Shown here: positions 7,293 through 15,356 of the stretch, one piece after another | Layout: every line of letters begins with the position of its first letter | Numbering within the stretch: the first letter of the stretch is position 1 | Assembly (NCBI GenBank): GCA_028749475.1 | Contig: JAQVWN010000005.1 | Location: 50,959 to 114,958, forward strand | From: Thomasclavelia sp. | GTDB lineage: Bacteria > Bacillota_I > Bacilli_A > Erysipelotrichales > Coprobacillaceae | DNA length: 64,000 nucleotides | Direction: 5' to 3' | Program-made: the position numbers and the translations under genes | Notes under the pieces: model-generated | What the model was told of the DNA's origin: nothing | The model's input: the letters and a program-made list of their open reading frames with translations, nothing else | The model's database searches: none

Positions 7293-9044
7293 ATGTCAAA
7301 AATAAAAATGACCATTAATGGTCGCGAAGTAGAAGCTTATGAAGGACAAACCGTCTTAGAAGCTGCTAAGAATAATGGTATTCACATCCCTACTCTTTGT
7401 TACTTAAAGAATTATACTGGTACTGGCGCTTGTCGTGTTTGCCAAGTTGAAGTAGAAGGTGCTAGAACTTTATGTGCTGCTTGTGTTTACCCCGTAAGAG
7501 AAGGATTAGTAGTAAATACAAATAGTAAAAAAGCTTTGGATGCTCGTCGTAATATCGTTGAGTTAATTGTTTCAAATCACTCAAAGGATTGTTTATCTTG
7601 TATTCGTAATACTAACTGTGAACTTCAAAAACTATGTCAAGAACTAGGTGTTAGAGAAGATGCTTATAAAGGAGAAAAAACTCCTCCTACTTTTGATGAA
7701 GTTGCCCCTGGTGTTGTAAGAAACACTTCTAAATGTGTACTTTGTGGAAGATGTATTGCAGCTTGTCAAAAACATCAAGGACTAGGAATTCTAGGATATA
7801 TGAATCGTGGATTCAAAACTAAAGTTGGTCCAGTTTATGATAAGAGTTTGAATGATGTGGACTGTATGCAATGTGGTCAATGTATTAATGTTTGTCCTGT
7901 TGGTGCCTTACATGAAAAAGAAGAAGTTCATGATGTTATAAACGCATTAAATGATCCTAAGAAGTTCGTTGTTGTTCAAACAGCTCCTGCTGTTAGAGCA
8001 AGTTTAGGAGAAGAATTTGGTCTTCCTATTGGTACTAATGTTACAGGTAAGATGGCATCTGCATTAAAACTTGTCGGATTTGATCGAGTATATGATACAA
8101 ATTTTGGAGCTGATTTAACTATTATGGAAGAAGGATACGAATTCTTAAATAGAGTTAAAAATAATGGAGTACTTCCAATGATTACTTCATGTTCTCCTGG
8201 TTGGATAAATTATGTTGAACATGAATATCCTGAAATACTTGATCATTTATCTTCATGTAAATCTCCTCACATGATGCTAGGAGCCATGATAAAATCTAGA
8301 TTTGCTGAAGTCAATAAGATTGATCCTAAAGATATTTATACAGTTTCAATCATGCCTTGTACTGCTAAAAAAGGTGAAAAACTTAGAGAAGAAAATAAAG
8401 TAGATGGTGTTCAAGATGTTGATGCAGTTTTAACTACTAGAGAACTTGGTAAACTTATTAAAATGTATGGTATTAACTTCACAGAATTAAAAGATGGTGA
8501 ATTTGATCAAGATCTATTTGGTGAATATTCTGGTGCTGGAGTTATCTTTGGTGCTAGTGGTGGAGTTATGGAAGCTGCTCTTAGAACAGTAGTTGATGTT
8601 TTAAGTGGTGAAGATTTAAACACTTTAGACTATCATCAAGTTCGTGGTGAAGTTGGTTTAAAAGAAGCTAGTTTAAAAGTTGGTGATTTAACTGTTAACG
8701 TTGCTGTTGCTAGTTCTATGAGTGTTGCAAAACCTTTATTAGATGATATTAAAGAAGGTAAATCAAAATATCATTTTATTGAAATAATGGGATGTCCTGG
8801 AGGATGTGTTAATGGTGGTGGTCAATCATATGTTAACGCAACTATTAGAAATAGTGGTTTTGATTATAAAACAGCTAGAGCTAAAGCTCTATATGATGAA
8901 GATGTTTCATTACCAGTCCGTAAATCTCATAAGAATAGCCAAATTCAGCAATTATACAAAGACTATTTAGGTGAACCTAATAGTGAGAAGGCTCATCATT
9001 TATTACATACTCACTATACAAAAAAAGAACGTTTTAAATTTTAA
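7293..9044 (+). CDS. hydA: [FeFe]-hydrogenase catalytic subunit HydA
   Basis: 583 residues. An N-terminal plant-type [2Fe-2S] domain is followed by the His-ligated 4Fe-4S motif (HSKDCLSC), two ferredoxin clusters (CVLCGRCIAAC, CMQCGQCINVC), the H-cluster domain and a C-terminal small-subunit-like tail. H-cluster loops: L1 reads TSCSPGW (residues 298-304) where the consensus is TSCCPxW, L2 is MPCTAKK, and L3 is GCPGGCVNGGG. The serine at 301 is discussed in the findings. The ATG at 7293 follows GAGGTGAAG; a GTG at 7284 lies within that site. No hydE/F/G maturases are in the window, so they must be elsewhere. Confidence 0.95.
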   Translation: MSKIKMTINGREVEAYEGQTVLEAAKNNGIHIPTLCYLKNYTGTGACRVCQVEVEGARTLCAACVYPVREGLVVNTNSKKALDARRNIVELIVSNHSKDCLSCIRNTNCELQKLCQELGVREDAYKGEKTPPTFDEVAPGVVRNTSKCVLCGRCIAACQKHQGLGILGYMNRGFKTKVGPVYDKSLNDVDCMQCGQCINVCPVGALHEKEEVHDVINALNDPKKFVVVQTAPAVRASLGEEFGLPIGTNVTGKMASALKLVGFDRVYDTNFGADLTIMEEGYEFLNRVKNNGVLPMITSCSPGWINYVEHEYPEILDHLSSCKSPHMMLGAMIKSRFAEVNKIDPKDIYTVSIMPCTAKKGEKLREENKVDGVQDVDAVLTTRELGKLIKMYGINFTELKDGEFDQDLFGEYSGAGVIFGASGGVMEAALRTVVDVLSGEDLNTLDYHQVRGEVGLKEASLKVGDLTVNVAVASSMSVAKPLLDDIKEGKSKYHFIEIMGCPGGCVNGGGQSYVNATIRNSGFDYKTARAKALYDEDVSLPVRKSHKNSQIQQLYKDYLGEPNSEKAHHLLHTHYTKKERFKF

Positions 9045-9052
9045 TCTTAAAA

Positions 9053-9085
9053 GGGGGCGTTTAATTTGTTAAACACCCCCTATTT
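9053..9085 (+). terminator. Terminator-like hairpin after hydA
   Basis: GGGGGCGTTTAA pairs with TTAAACACCCCC through one C/A mismatch, with a TTTG loop. The following TATTTAAGTT is only a weak U tract, so termination may be partial and allow read-through to the ABC genes. Confidence 0.6.
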
Positions 9086-9095
9086 AAGTTAAAAT
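9066..9095 (+). promoter_or_regulatory. Possible promoter of the ABC lipoprotein gene
   Basis: TTGTTA (9066-9071) and TAAAAT (9090-9095) with an 18-base spacer lie within and just after the hydA hairpin, upstream of AAGGAGGG at 9101-9108. The match is moderate in AT-rich DNA. Confidence 0.35.
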
Positions 9096-9113
9096 ATAAC
9101 AAGGAGGGTTATA

Positions 9114-10019
9114 ATGAAAAGAATAATTAGTTTACTAATGGCCTTTGTAATGATGGTAGCGTTAGTTGGATGTTCTAGTAATTCATCATCTAAAAAAACA
9201 ACAAAGAATTATAATGTAAAAGTATTAACACCTAGTGGAGCTCCTAGTTTAGCTTTTAGTGATTGTTATGAAAAGATTACTAAAAAAGGTTCTATTGAAG
9301 TAACAGATGGTACTGATTTACTTGTCTCTGAATTATCTAAAGGAGATAGTAGTGATTATGATATTATTGTTGCTCCTGTAAATCTTGGAGCAAAACTTAT
9401 ATCAGCTGGTAAAACTACATATAAAATAGCTGGTGTATTAACATGGGGAAATTTATATTTAGTTGGTACTAGTAAAGATGCTTTAAATAGTACTGGTGAA
9501 CTTGCTTTATTTGGTGAAGGCGCTGTACCTCAAAAAGTCTATGAATCTGCTGGAATCAAAACATCTCTTACACCTACTTACTACACTTCAGCAACTGGAG
9601 TTCAACAAGAACTTCTTTCTGGTAAAGCTCAAGTTGGTTTACTTGCTGAGCCTCTAGCTACTGTTACTATTGCTAAAGGCAAAGAAAGTGGAAAAAATTT
9701 ACAAGTAGTAAAGGATATGCAAACTGCTTATGGTAAGAATGGTTATCCTCAAGCTGCTGTATTTGTAAAAAGTTCTAAGAAGACTAAGGATGTAACAAGT
9801 GATCTTAAAAATTGGACTAATAATGGATATAAAAATCTTAAATCTAAACTTGAAAAAATTGGTGCTGACAAATTAGGTTTACCTAATAATGAAGTAGCAA
9901 TTAAAACAATCAAGAAACAAAATATTCATTATAAAGATGCAAGTAAATGCACTTCAGACATCAAAGATTTTCTTAAATTATTTAATATTAAATATACTAA
10001 AAGCATGTTAATTGATTAA
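9114..10019 (+). CDS. ABC transporter substrate-binding lipoprotein
   Basis: 301 residues with a lipoprotein signal: MKRI start, a hydrophobic core and the lipobox VALVGC with Cys20 as the lipidated residue, then a Ser-rich linker. The mature part resembles NMT1/SsuA-like periplasmic binding proteins (LTPSGAPSLAFSD near the start, DIIVAPVNLGAKL, LAEPLATV). Related proteins bind sulfonates, pyrimidine precursors or other small organic ligands; the ligand here cannot be read from sequence. The cognate permease follows two bases after the stop. The ATPase partner is missing locally. Confidence 0.85.
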   Translation: MKRIISLLMAFVMMVALVGCSSNSSSKKTTKNYNVKVLTPSGAPSLAFSDCYEKITKKGSIEVTDGTDLLVSELSKGDSSDYDIIVAPVNLGAKLISAGKTTYKIAGVLTWGNLYLVGTSKDALNSTGELALFGEGAVPQKVYESAGIKTSLTPTYYTSATGVQQELLSGKAQVGLLAEPLATVTIAKGKESGKNLQVVKDMQTAYGKNGYPQAAVFVKSSKKTKDVTSDLKNWTNNGYKNLKSKLEKIGADKLGLPNNEVAIKTIKKQNIHYKDASKCTSDIKDFLKLFNIKYTKSMLID

Positions 10020-10021
10020 TA

Positions 10022-10738
10022 ATGAAAAGAATTATTTCTTTTGGAATATTAATTATAGTATGGGAAATAATAGGAATTATCATTGGTAATTCCTTTATTC
10101 TTCCTTTACCTTTAGATGTCTTGGAAGCAATGTATAATTTAATTATTGATAAAACATTTGTTTTATCAATCTCACTTACTATTATTAGAGCTCTTATTAC
10201 TGTTTTAGTAAGTATTATTTTTGGTATTGGTCTTGGTTTGTTATCATATTTAAAAAAATCATTATCAGGATATATATCTCCGATTATGACTTTTATTCAG
10301 ACTATTCCTCAAATATCATATATTATTATATTATTATTTATTCTTCCACCTAAGTTTTCAATAATTGCAATTGTATTTCTACTTGTAATGCCAATCTTTT
10401 ATTTTTCTTCACTTAATGGATTAAATAATATTGATAGTGAACTTTTGGATATAATTGCTTTATATCATCAACCTTTACTGTTTAATATTTTTAAAATCTA
10501 TTTACCTTTAATTAAAGGTTATATTTCAAGTAGTATTGAAACAAGTATTCCTTTATCTTTTAAAGCTACTGTTATGAGTGAAATATTTGTTTCATCAACT
10601 ATCGGAATAGGAAAACAATTATATTTAGCTAGAATAAATATTGATATTACTATAGTATTTGCAATTACATTATGGATGGTAATAATCACTCAATTACTAT
10701 CAATAATATTTATGCATATAAAAAGACATATTCTATAA
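10022..10738 (+). CDS. ABC transporter permease (SsuC/TauC type)
   Basis: 238 residues with about six hydrophobic segments, matching binding-protein-dependent permeases of the sulfonate/taurine class. The cytoplasmic EAA loop is degenerate (LLDIIALYHQPLLFNIF then KIYLP). No ribosome site precedes the ATG, which starts two bases after the lipoprotein stop, so the pair is probably translationally coupled. The next gene is convergent, so the ATP-binding subunit normally encoded in such operons is absent here. The stop codon lies in a bidirectional terminator. Confidence 0.85.
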   Translation: MKRIISFGILIIVWEIIGIIIGNSFILPLPLDVLEAMYNLIIDKTFVLSISLTIIRALITVLVSIIFGIGLGLLSYLKKSLSGYISPIMTFIQTIPQISYIIILLFILPPKFSIIAIVFLLVMPIFYFSSLNGLNNIDSELLDIIALYHQPLLFNIFKIYLPLIKGYISSSIETSIPLSFKATVMSEIFVSSTIGIGKQLYLARINIDITIVFAITLWMVIITQLLSIIFMHIKRHIL

Positions 10739-10767
10739 GTTTAATGTTTATAGTCATATGTCTTTTT
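10720..10767. terminator. Bidirectional terminator between convergent genes
   Basis: AAAAAGACATAT (10720-10731) pairs with ATATGTCTTTTT (10756-10767); an inner CTATAA/TTATAG stem extends it. Both strands end in a T run after the stem. The stop codons of both flanking genes lie inside it. Confidence 0.75.
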
Positions 10768-11265
10768 AATATGCTTAATTGTTTCATCTAAAGTATGTGT
10801 CGATAAATATGTCAGCATTTCTTTAATTTGAGAATCTGTAACTTCATTAATTACATAGTAATGATGAGTCTTATTATAATAATCTAACGGAGCTTGATTA
10901 TTAAAATCCTTTCCTCGATAGACCATTGTTGCACCAACACGATCACAGAACATCTCTACAACGTAATTTAAGGGCATTGGAGCAGCAGTTACCCCATTCG
11001 AAGTAAAGTCTACCCAATATTCCCAATGGTGCTTATTTCGACCTTTATGATGCAACCAGGCTGTGCAGTATCCTTTCTCTTGCCTTTCTAGAGAATTAGG
11101 AGATCGTGTTCCACTCCAATACTTAGCTCCAGTCTTAAGTTCGGTAATTGAATATTTCGATAAATCATGTAATAACCCTTGTTTTATTAAGCCAAATCTA
11201 AAACATAGAGTTGTTACATAGTACTTATGTTTAGTAATTGTTTTTAAATGATGAAATAATTTCAC
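10741..11265 (-). CDS. DUF5662 family protein
   Basis: 174 residues matching my memory of the DUF5662 family of Gram-positive bacteria and phages. Hallmarks are HLKTITKHK at the start, HDLSKYS around residue 35, WLHHKGRNKHHWEYW around 70-85 and MFCDRVGA around 107. The conserved His/Asp residues suggest an HD-like or metal-dependent fold, but no activity is known. The start is GTG at 11265, one base after the scpB stop (TAAAGTG), with only a distant GAGGAT upstream, so it probably depends on scpB translation. No link to chromosome segregation is implied beyond co-transcription. Confidence 0.75.
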   Translation of the reverse strand: MKLFHHLKTITKHKYYVTTLCFRFGLIKQGLLHDLSKYSITELKTGAKYWSGTRSPNSLERQEKGYCTAWLHHKGRNKHHWEYWVDFTSNGVTAAPMPLNYVVEMFCDRVGATMVYRGKDFNNQAPLDYYNKTHHYYVINEVTDSQIKEMLTYLSTHTLDETIKHIKKTYDYKH

Positions 11266-11266
11266 T

Positions 11267-11875
11267 TTAGTTTACACTATCCTCTTTATTAGATTCATCG
11301 TTAGATGTTTCTTTATCTTGATATCTAGTATCAAAAATATCTTCATTGTCACCAGTTTCCACAATATCTTCTAGTTCTGGTAATTCATCTAAAGATGTAA
11401 GACCAAAGGCATCCATAAATTCGTCAGTTACTCCATAAAGAATTGGAGTGCCTGGAGTTTCTTCTCTACCAACTTCTTTTATTAAAGCTTTAGCTACTAG
11501 TTTTCTAATCATCGCATCACAGCCAACTCCCCTAATATCCTCAACTGCAGTTCTAGTGATTGGTTGGTTATAAGCTATAATAGCTAGTGTTTCTAAAGCT
11601 GCATTAGATAAGTTAGCTTTAGTTTGTTCAACTAGTTTTTGATAATAAATAAAGTATTCAGGGTTGGTAGCCAATTTATATCGATGACCAAAGTCAACGA
11701 TATTTAAGCCATTTAAACTTCGATCATTATAAGTTTGAATAAATTCATCCATTAATTCAGTTGTTTCTTTTTTAGATAATTCTAATACTCCTGAAAGTTC
11801 TTTAATATCTATTCCATCACTTCCGACTAAGTAAAGAATACCTTCAATAATACTTAACATTTTGTTTTTATCCAT
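11267..11875 (-). CDS. scpB: Segregation and condensation protein B
   Basis: 202 residues, winged-helix ScpB. Recognisable stretches are LSIIEGILYLVGSDGI at the start, NAALETLAIIAYNQPITR around residues 90-107 and RGVGCDAMIRKLVAKALI. An acidic, poorly ordered C-terminal tail follows. ScpB binds ScpA and the SMC ATPase to form the condensin-like complex on the nucleoid. The ATG at 11875 overlaps the scpA stop by 8 bases and GTGGAGG precedes it; an upstream in-frame ATG (11905) lies inside scpA and is less likely. No smc gene is in the window. Confidence 0.95.
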   Translation of the reverse strand: MDKNKMLSIIEGILYLVGSDGIDIKELSGVLELSKKETTELMDEFIQTYNDRSLNGLNIVDFGHRYKLATNPEYFIYYQKLVEQTKANLSNAALETLAIIAYNQPITRTAVEDIRGVGCDAMIRKLVAKALIKEVGREETPGTPILYGVTDEFMDAFGLTSLDELPELEDIVETGDNEDIFDTRYQDKETSNDESNKEDSVN

Positions 11876-12602
11876 TGATTGTAGCCTCCACATATATTTC
11901 ATCAAATAAACTATCTTGTTTAATCATTACTTCTTTATCTTTAGCAAGTACTAAAACAGCTAAAAATGTTACTATACAATATATCCGATCAGTACTTTCA
12001 AATAAATCTTCAAACTTTACTGTCTTATTTACTCTTCCTTTAAGGAAGTTTTTTATTTCTTCGGTTCTTTGATCAATAGAAATAATCGGTTTAGCTATAT
12101 GAGTATCTAAAGGTTTAGATAAAGCTTTTCTTTGATACATTCTTTGCATTGCTTTCATTAAATCATATACTTCTAATCCTTCTGGAATCATATCAGAAGT
12201 ATCAACAACATACTCATCCATCCCTTCAGATGGCTTAATAATAATTTCTGATCTTTTATCGTATGACTCTTTAAAATCATCTAAAACATCTTTATATTTT
12301 TTATATTCTATTAATCTTCTAATTAATTGTTGTCGTGGATCTTCTTTATATTCATCATCTATTTCTACCTCTTCCTTAGGAATAAGCATCTTAGATTTCA
12401 TTTCAATCAGATTAGCGGCCATAACTAAGTATTCAGACATGACTTCAAGCTGAGACGATTCCATCGCATGAATATATTCTAGATATTGGTTTGTTATTAC
12501 TGATAATTCTAAAGTCTCTAAATCCATTTCTTTTTCCTTAATTAAGTGTAAAAGTAAATCTAAAGGTCCTTGAAAATCATCGAGCATTACTTGATATTCC
12601 AT
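11868..12602 (-). CDS. scpA: Segregation and condensation protein A
   Basis: 244 residues, the kleisin subunit of the SMC-ScpAB complex. The N-terminal kleisin motif is DFQGPLDLLLHLIKEKEMD, followed by the helical region with YLVMAANLIEMKSKMLIP, and a C-terminal winged helix. Length is typical. CGGAGG precedes the ATG and a TATAAT box lies about 20 bases upstream. It bridges the SMC heads with ScpB, encoded immediately downstream with overlap. Confidence 0.95.
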   Translation of the reverse strand: MEYQVMLDDFQGPLDLLLHLIKEKEMDLETLELSVITNQYLEYIHAMESSQLEVMSEYLVMAANLIEMKSKMLIPKEEVEIDDEYKEDPRQQLIRRLIEYKKYKDVLDDFKESYDKRSEIIIKPSEGMDEYVVDTSDMIPEGLEVYDLMKAMQRMYQRKALSKPLDTHIAKPIISIDQRTEEIKNFLKGRVNKTVKFEDLFESTDRIYCIVTFLAVLVLAKDKEVMIKQDSLFDEIYVEATING

Positions 12603-12620
12603 GTAAATCCTCCGAGTTAG

Positions 12621-12626
12621 ATTATA
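12621..12626 (-). promoter_or_regulatory. -10 box upstream of scpA
   Basis: Perfect TATAAT on the minus strand about 20 bases before the scpA start. The -35 region (TAGATG-like) falls in the folT terminator and is weak. Confidence 0.4.
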
Positions 12627-12635
12627 TCATAAATA

Positions 12636-12664
12636 AAACTAGACATCTATAAGATGTCTAGTTT
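12636..12664 (-). terminator. Intrinsic terminator of folT
   Basis: AAACTAGACATC and GATGTCTAGTTT form a perfect 12-bp stem with a five-base loop, followed on the minus strand by TTTTATTTAT. The stem includes the last codons of the folT gene. Confidence 0.75.
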
Positions 12665-13464
12665 GAAGCCCGTTGATAGATTGCATTATACAAAGGATAA
12701 GCAATAGCTATTTTAACAGGAATCATTACACATGCTCGAAGAACTCTCACAAAGAATGAAGCCCAAAACGGAATTGAATACATTGATTGTAACCAAATAG
12801 GTGTTAAAACAAAATTAACTACTAATTCCATTAATAATACCGAGATAACAATTATATTAAAGTTACCCATTTGTATTTCATTTAAATTACCACCAATATA
12901 AAACATTGTTATAAATAAAACTGTAACCACAATTACCATCAAAGCAATAATACAGACCTTTTGAATAAAAGAAACATTAATTACTTCTTTTGATATAGTG
13001 ACAGTGTCAATTTGTAAAACATAAACACTTGCAACTACTACTAACAAGCACATAACTACCTTTAGTACTTTATTTATTGTATTTGGATTTCTTCCTTCAA
13101 TATACATTTTAGAAAAACAAGGAATTAATACATATAAGATAGAATTAATAGTAAATCCTAAAAAGGGAAAACCAGAAGCTCCAGTAATTAAAACTCCTAT
13201 CCCATCTGCGATAACCCCAACCATAAATCCATAAGTTGGAGCTAGTACTAAACCAGCTAACATTAAAGGAATAGATTCTAATGATATTTCCAAACTAGGG
13301 AATCCTAGAAATGGAACCATAAAAGAAATTCTATTTAATACGACCGCAACTACAATTAGTAAAGCCCCTATTGTTAGTTGCTTAATGTCGGCTTTAAATG
13401 GGTACTTATAAAAGATAAATACTCCCATAGCGACAATAATTAAACCTAAAATAATTTGTATCAT
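12658..13464 (-). CDS. folT: ECF transporter S component, folate family
   Basis: 268 residues, about six to seven membrane segments. FPSLEISLESIPLMLAGLV followed by a Gly-rich GVIADGIGVLIT segment matches the folate-type S components. It captures the vitamin outside and needs the shared EcfA/A'/T module, which is not in this window. A long basic/hydrophobic insertion in the middle adds length over minimal S components. The neighbouring upstream gene is folC, which traps imported folate by polyglutamylation, supporting the substrate call. Translation signals are unusual: the AGGAAAG ribosome site is about 20 bases from the ATG, separated by a hairpin. Confidence 0.75.
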   Translation of the reverse strand: MIQIILGLIIVAMGVFIFYKYPFKADIKQLTIGALLIVVAVVLNRISFMVPFLGFPSLEISLESIPLMLAGLVLAPTYGFMVGVIADGIGVLITGASGFPFLGFTINSILYVLIPCFSKMYIEGRNPNTINKVLKVVMCLLVVVASVYVLQIDTVTISKEVINVSFIQKVCIIALMVIVVTVLFITMFYIGGNLNEIQMGNFNIIVISVLLMELVVNFVLTPIWLQSMYSIPFWASFFVRVLRACVMIPVKIAIAYPLYNAIYQRASN

Positions 13465-13590
13465 TTTTTGATTGCTACAACAATCTTTCCTAGTTCGTCC
13501 TCTTTTCTAGTCCCTAGGCGTTAATTCCGATCAATGACCGTACACGATTGCTACTTAACGTAGACTCTCCTCTCTTTATTAAATACTTCC
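13465..13590 (-). promoter_or_regulatory. Structured leader of folT, candidate tetrahydrofolate riboswitch
   Basis: About 125 bases of leader between the promoter and folT. Visible pairings: AGTCT (13566-13562) with GGACT (13513-13509), CGTTAA (13560-13555) with TTAACG (13524-13519), CCTAG (13518-13514) with CTAGG (13493-13489) at the ribosome site, and GATTG (13485-13481) with CAATC (13474-13470) in front of the start. The 5' part GGAGAGT...GTTAAGT recalls the conserved start of folT-type THF riboswitches, and the gene context fits, but the remaining aptamer does not match from memory. Regulation would be at translation, since no U tract follows. Confidence 0.5.
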
Positions 13591-13592
13591 CT

Positions 13593-13598
13593 ATTATA
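13593..13598 (-). promoter_or_regulatory. -10 box for the folT leader
   Basis: Perfect TATAAT on the minus strand just after the folC stop codon. It would start transcription near 13586, at the beginning of the structured leader, allowing folT expression independent of folC. The -35 region is weak. Confidence 0.5.
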
Positions 13599-13604
13599 CA
13601 TTAT

Positions 13605-15272
13605 TTATTTGTTCTTTAAATATTTAATTACATAACTAATAAAATATAAAGAACCGGTAATAAATACTGTCTTATCTTGATTTAAAGCTTCATCAATAGC
13701 GTGTTTATAATCTTCATCAATTTTAACATTAAATCCTTTAGCTAAGTCCTTAGCACTTGCCATCCGAGGATGAACAAATTCGGTAATAGTTAAATCATCA
13801 GTTAATTCTAAAAGTTTTGATATCATATGTTTAGTATCTTTATCTTTTAGAGCACTAAAGATGATTTTAGGGTTTTTATAACCCTTGGCACTTTCAAAGA
13901 AAGCATCAATGCCTTCTTTATTATGAGCTCCATCAATTATAATAGTAGGATTATCATGAATTTGTTCAAATCTTCCACTCCAATGAGCTTTGCTTAATCC
14001 TCTTTCTAAGTTTTCTTTAGTAAAATTAACCAAGTTCTTATTTTTTAAATAATCTAAAACATTGATTGCTAGAACACTATTATCAATTTGATACAAAGCT
14101 TTAGTATTTAGTACAATATGATAATCTTTATAATCATAGATTATATTATCAGATATTTCATGTTTTTGAGGTTTACTAATTGTAATTAAATTACTATGTT
14201 TTCTCTTACAAACATCTTTAAAGACATCCAAACATTCTTTTCTAGTTTCACCAGTAATATAATCAATACCTTCTTTTACTATTCCTGCCTTGTTTAAAGC
14301 AATTTCCTTATATGTATGTCCTAAGTAGTCAACATGATCTAATCCAATGTTAGTGTTAACACAAACCATTGGTGAAACAATATTAGTGGCATCTAAAGTA
14401 CCACCCAGTCCAACTTCAAAGATTGCATAATCTACTTTATTAAAAATAAAATACATAACGGCAATAAATACTTCTATTTCAAAGATTGAGATCTCAAAGT
14501 CTAACCAGATATCTTTATAATAATTAGCAAATTGAACAATTTCTTCATTAGTTATCGATATGCCATTAATTTGGATAACATCTTTTCTTTCTGTTAAGGA
14601 TGGTGAGGTAAAAGTTCCAACTCTATATCCTGCATCAACTAAGACTTCTTTAATATAATTAGTAGTTGATCCTTTTCCATTAGTTCCTCCAATATGAATA
14701 ACATTTAATAGTTTTTGAGGATTAGATAAACTATTCATATAGTTTTTAAAATTATCTAAGGAATATACTCGATCTTTTTGATCTTCCATAAATTTTACAA
14801 ATTCATCATAAGTATCAAATGATGATTTAGTATCATTTTTATATATCATAGGTGTAAAAGTAATTCCATCTTTAACTTGTTTAGTATCCATATCTTTAAA
14901 TCCTAAATGATGATAAAAATCTAAGGCATAAGTTGAAGAATTAACTTCTAAATCATAAGGGACTAATTTTTTAATAGTATTAAATAATTCTGTTGCGATA
15001 TGTTGATTAAAATACTGGTCATCCACAAATAATAAACTAATATGATTTACTTTTCTTAAAGCTATTACCCCAACCACCTTATCTTCTAAAGTAGCTACAA
15101 AAGTCATATTATCATTGGATAATAAAAATTCTTTAGAATTAACTTTTCTAAAGTTCTCTATTCCTTCTTTTGAAGTTTCATTATAGACGTACTTGCTAGC
15201 TATGTTTTCGACTAAACTAATGGTTGCAAGAACTGTGTTTTTATCGATTAATTTTATTTCTATTGATTTCAT
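13605..15272 (-). CDS. folC: GNAT acetyltransferase-folylpolyglutamate synthase fusion
   Basis: 555 residues. Residues 1-150 form a GNAT-like domain (VVGVIALRKV as the central strands, DDQYFNQHIATELF for the acetyl-CoA loop region, YALDFYHHLGF near its end). From about residue 152 a complete FolC follows: P-loop GTNGKGS at 196-202, GLGGTLDATN, GLDHVDYLG and the ligase C-terminal domain with GAHNKEG. FolC adds glutamates to folates (and may act on dihydropteroate). FolC proteins usually begin directly at the ligase domain, so the N-terminal part is an addition; no internal start with a ribosome site is seen. Only a weak ribosome site precedes the ATG and a TATAAT box lies just 8 bases upstream. 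Confidence 0.9.
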   Translation of the reverse strand: MKSIEIKLIDKNTVLATISLVENIASKYVYNETSKEGIENFRKVNSKEFLLSNDNMTFVATLEDKVVGVIALRKVNHISLLFVDDQYFNQHIATELFNTIKKLVPYDLEVNSSTYALDFYHHLGFKDMDTKQVKDGITFTPMIYKNDTKSSFDTYDEFVKFMEDQKDRVYSLDNFKNYMNSLSNPQKLLNVIHIGGTNGKGSTTNYIKEVLVDAGYRVGTFTSPSLTERKDVIQINGISITNEEIVQFANYYKDIWLDFEISIFEIEVFIAVMYFIFNKVDYAIFEVGLGGTLDATNIVSPMVCVNTNIGLDHVDYLGHTYKEIALNKAGIVKEGIDYITGETRKECLDVFKDVCKRKHSNLITISKPQKHEISDNIIYDYKDYHIVLNTKALYQIDNSVLAINVLDYLKNKNLVNFTKENLERGLSKAHWSGRFEQIHDNPTIIIDGAHNKEGIDAFFESAKGYKNPKIIFSALKDKDTKHMISKLLELTDDLTITEFVHPRMASAKDLAKGFNVKIDEDYKHAIDEALNQDKTVFITGSLYFISYVIKYLKNK

Positions 15273-15279
15273 CCGTATT

Positions 15280-15285
15280 ATTATA
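15280..15285 (-). promoter_or_regulatory. -10 box immediately before the GNAT-folC gene
   Basis: TATAAT on the minus strand ends 8 bases before the ATG. If used, the transcript would be nearly leaderless. No good -35 box accompanies it. Confidence 0.35.
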
Positions 15286-15308
15286 ATACATAAACAAATA
15301 ATTAAAAG

Positions 15309-15353
15309 AAAAAAATACGATATAGATAAGTAATTATTTTATCTATATCGTAT
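15309..15353 (-). terminator. Intrinsic terminator of darA
   Basis: A perfect 15-bp stem (ATACGATATAGATAA at 15315-15329 with its complement at 15339-15353) with a 9-base loop, followed on the minus strand by seven T. It ends the darA transcript before folC. Confidence 0.85.
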
Positions 15354-15356
15354 TAA

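Noticed and set aside
13465..13598. folT leader as a T-box element
   Set aside because: No GGTGGNACCGCG sequence and no terminator with a T run are present, in contrast to the real T-box before ileS.
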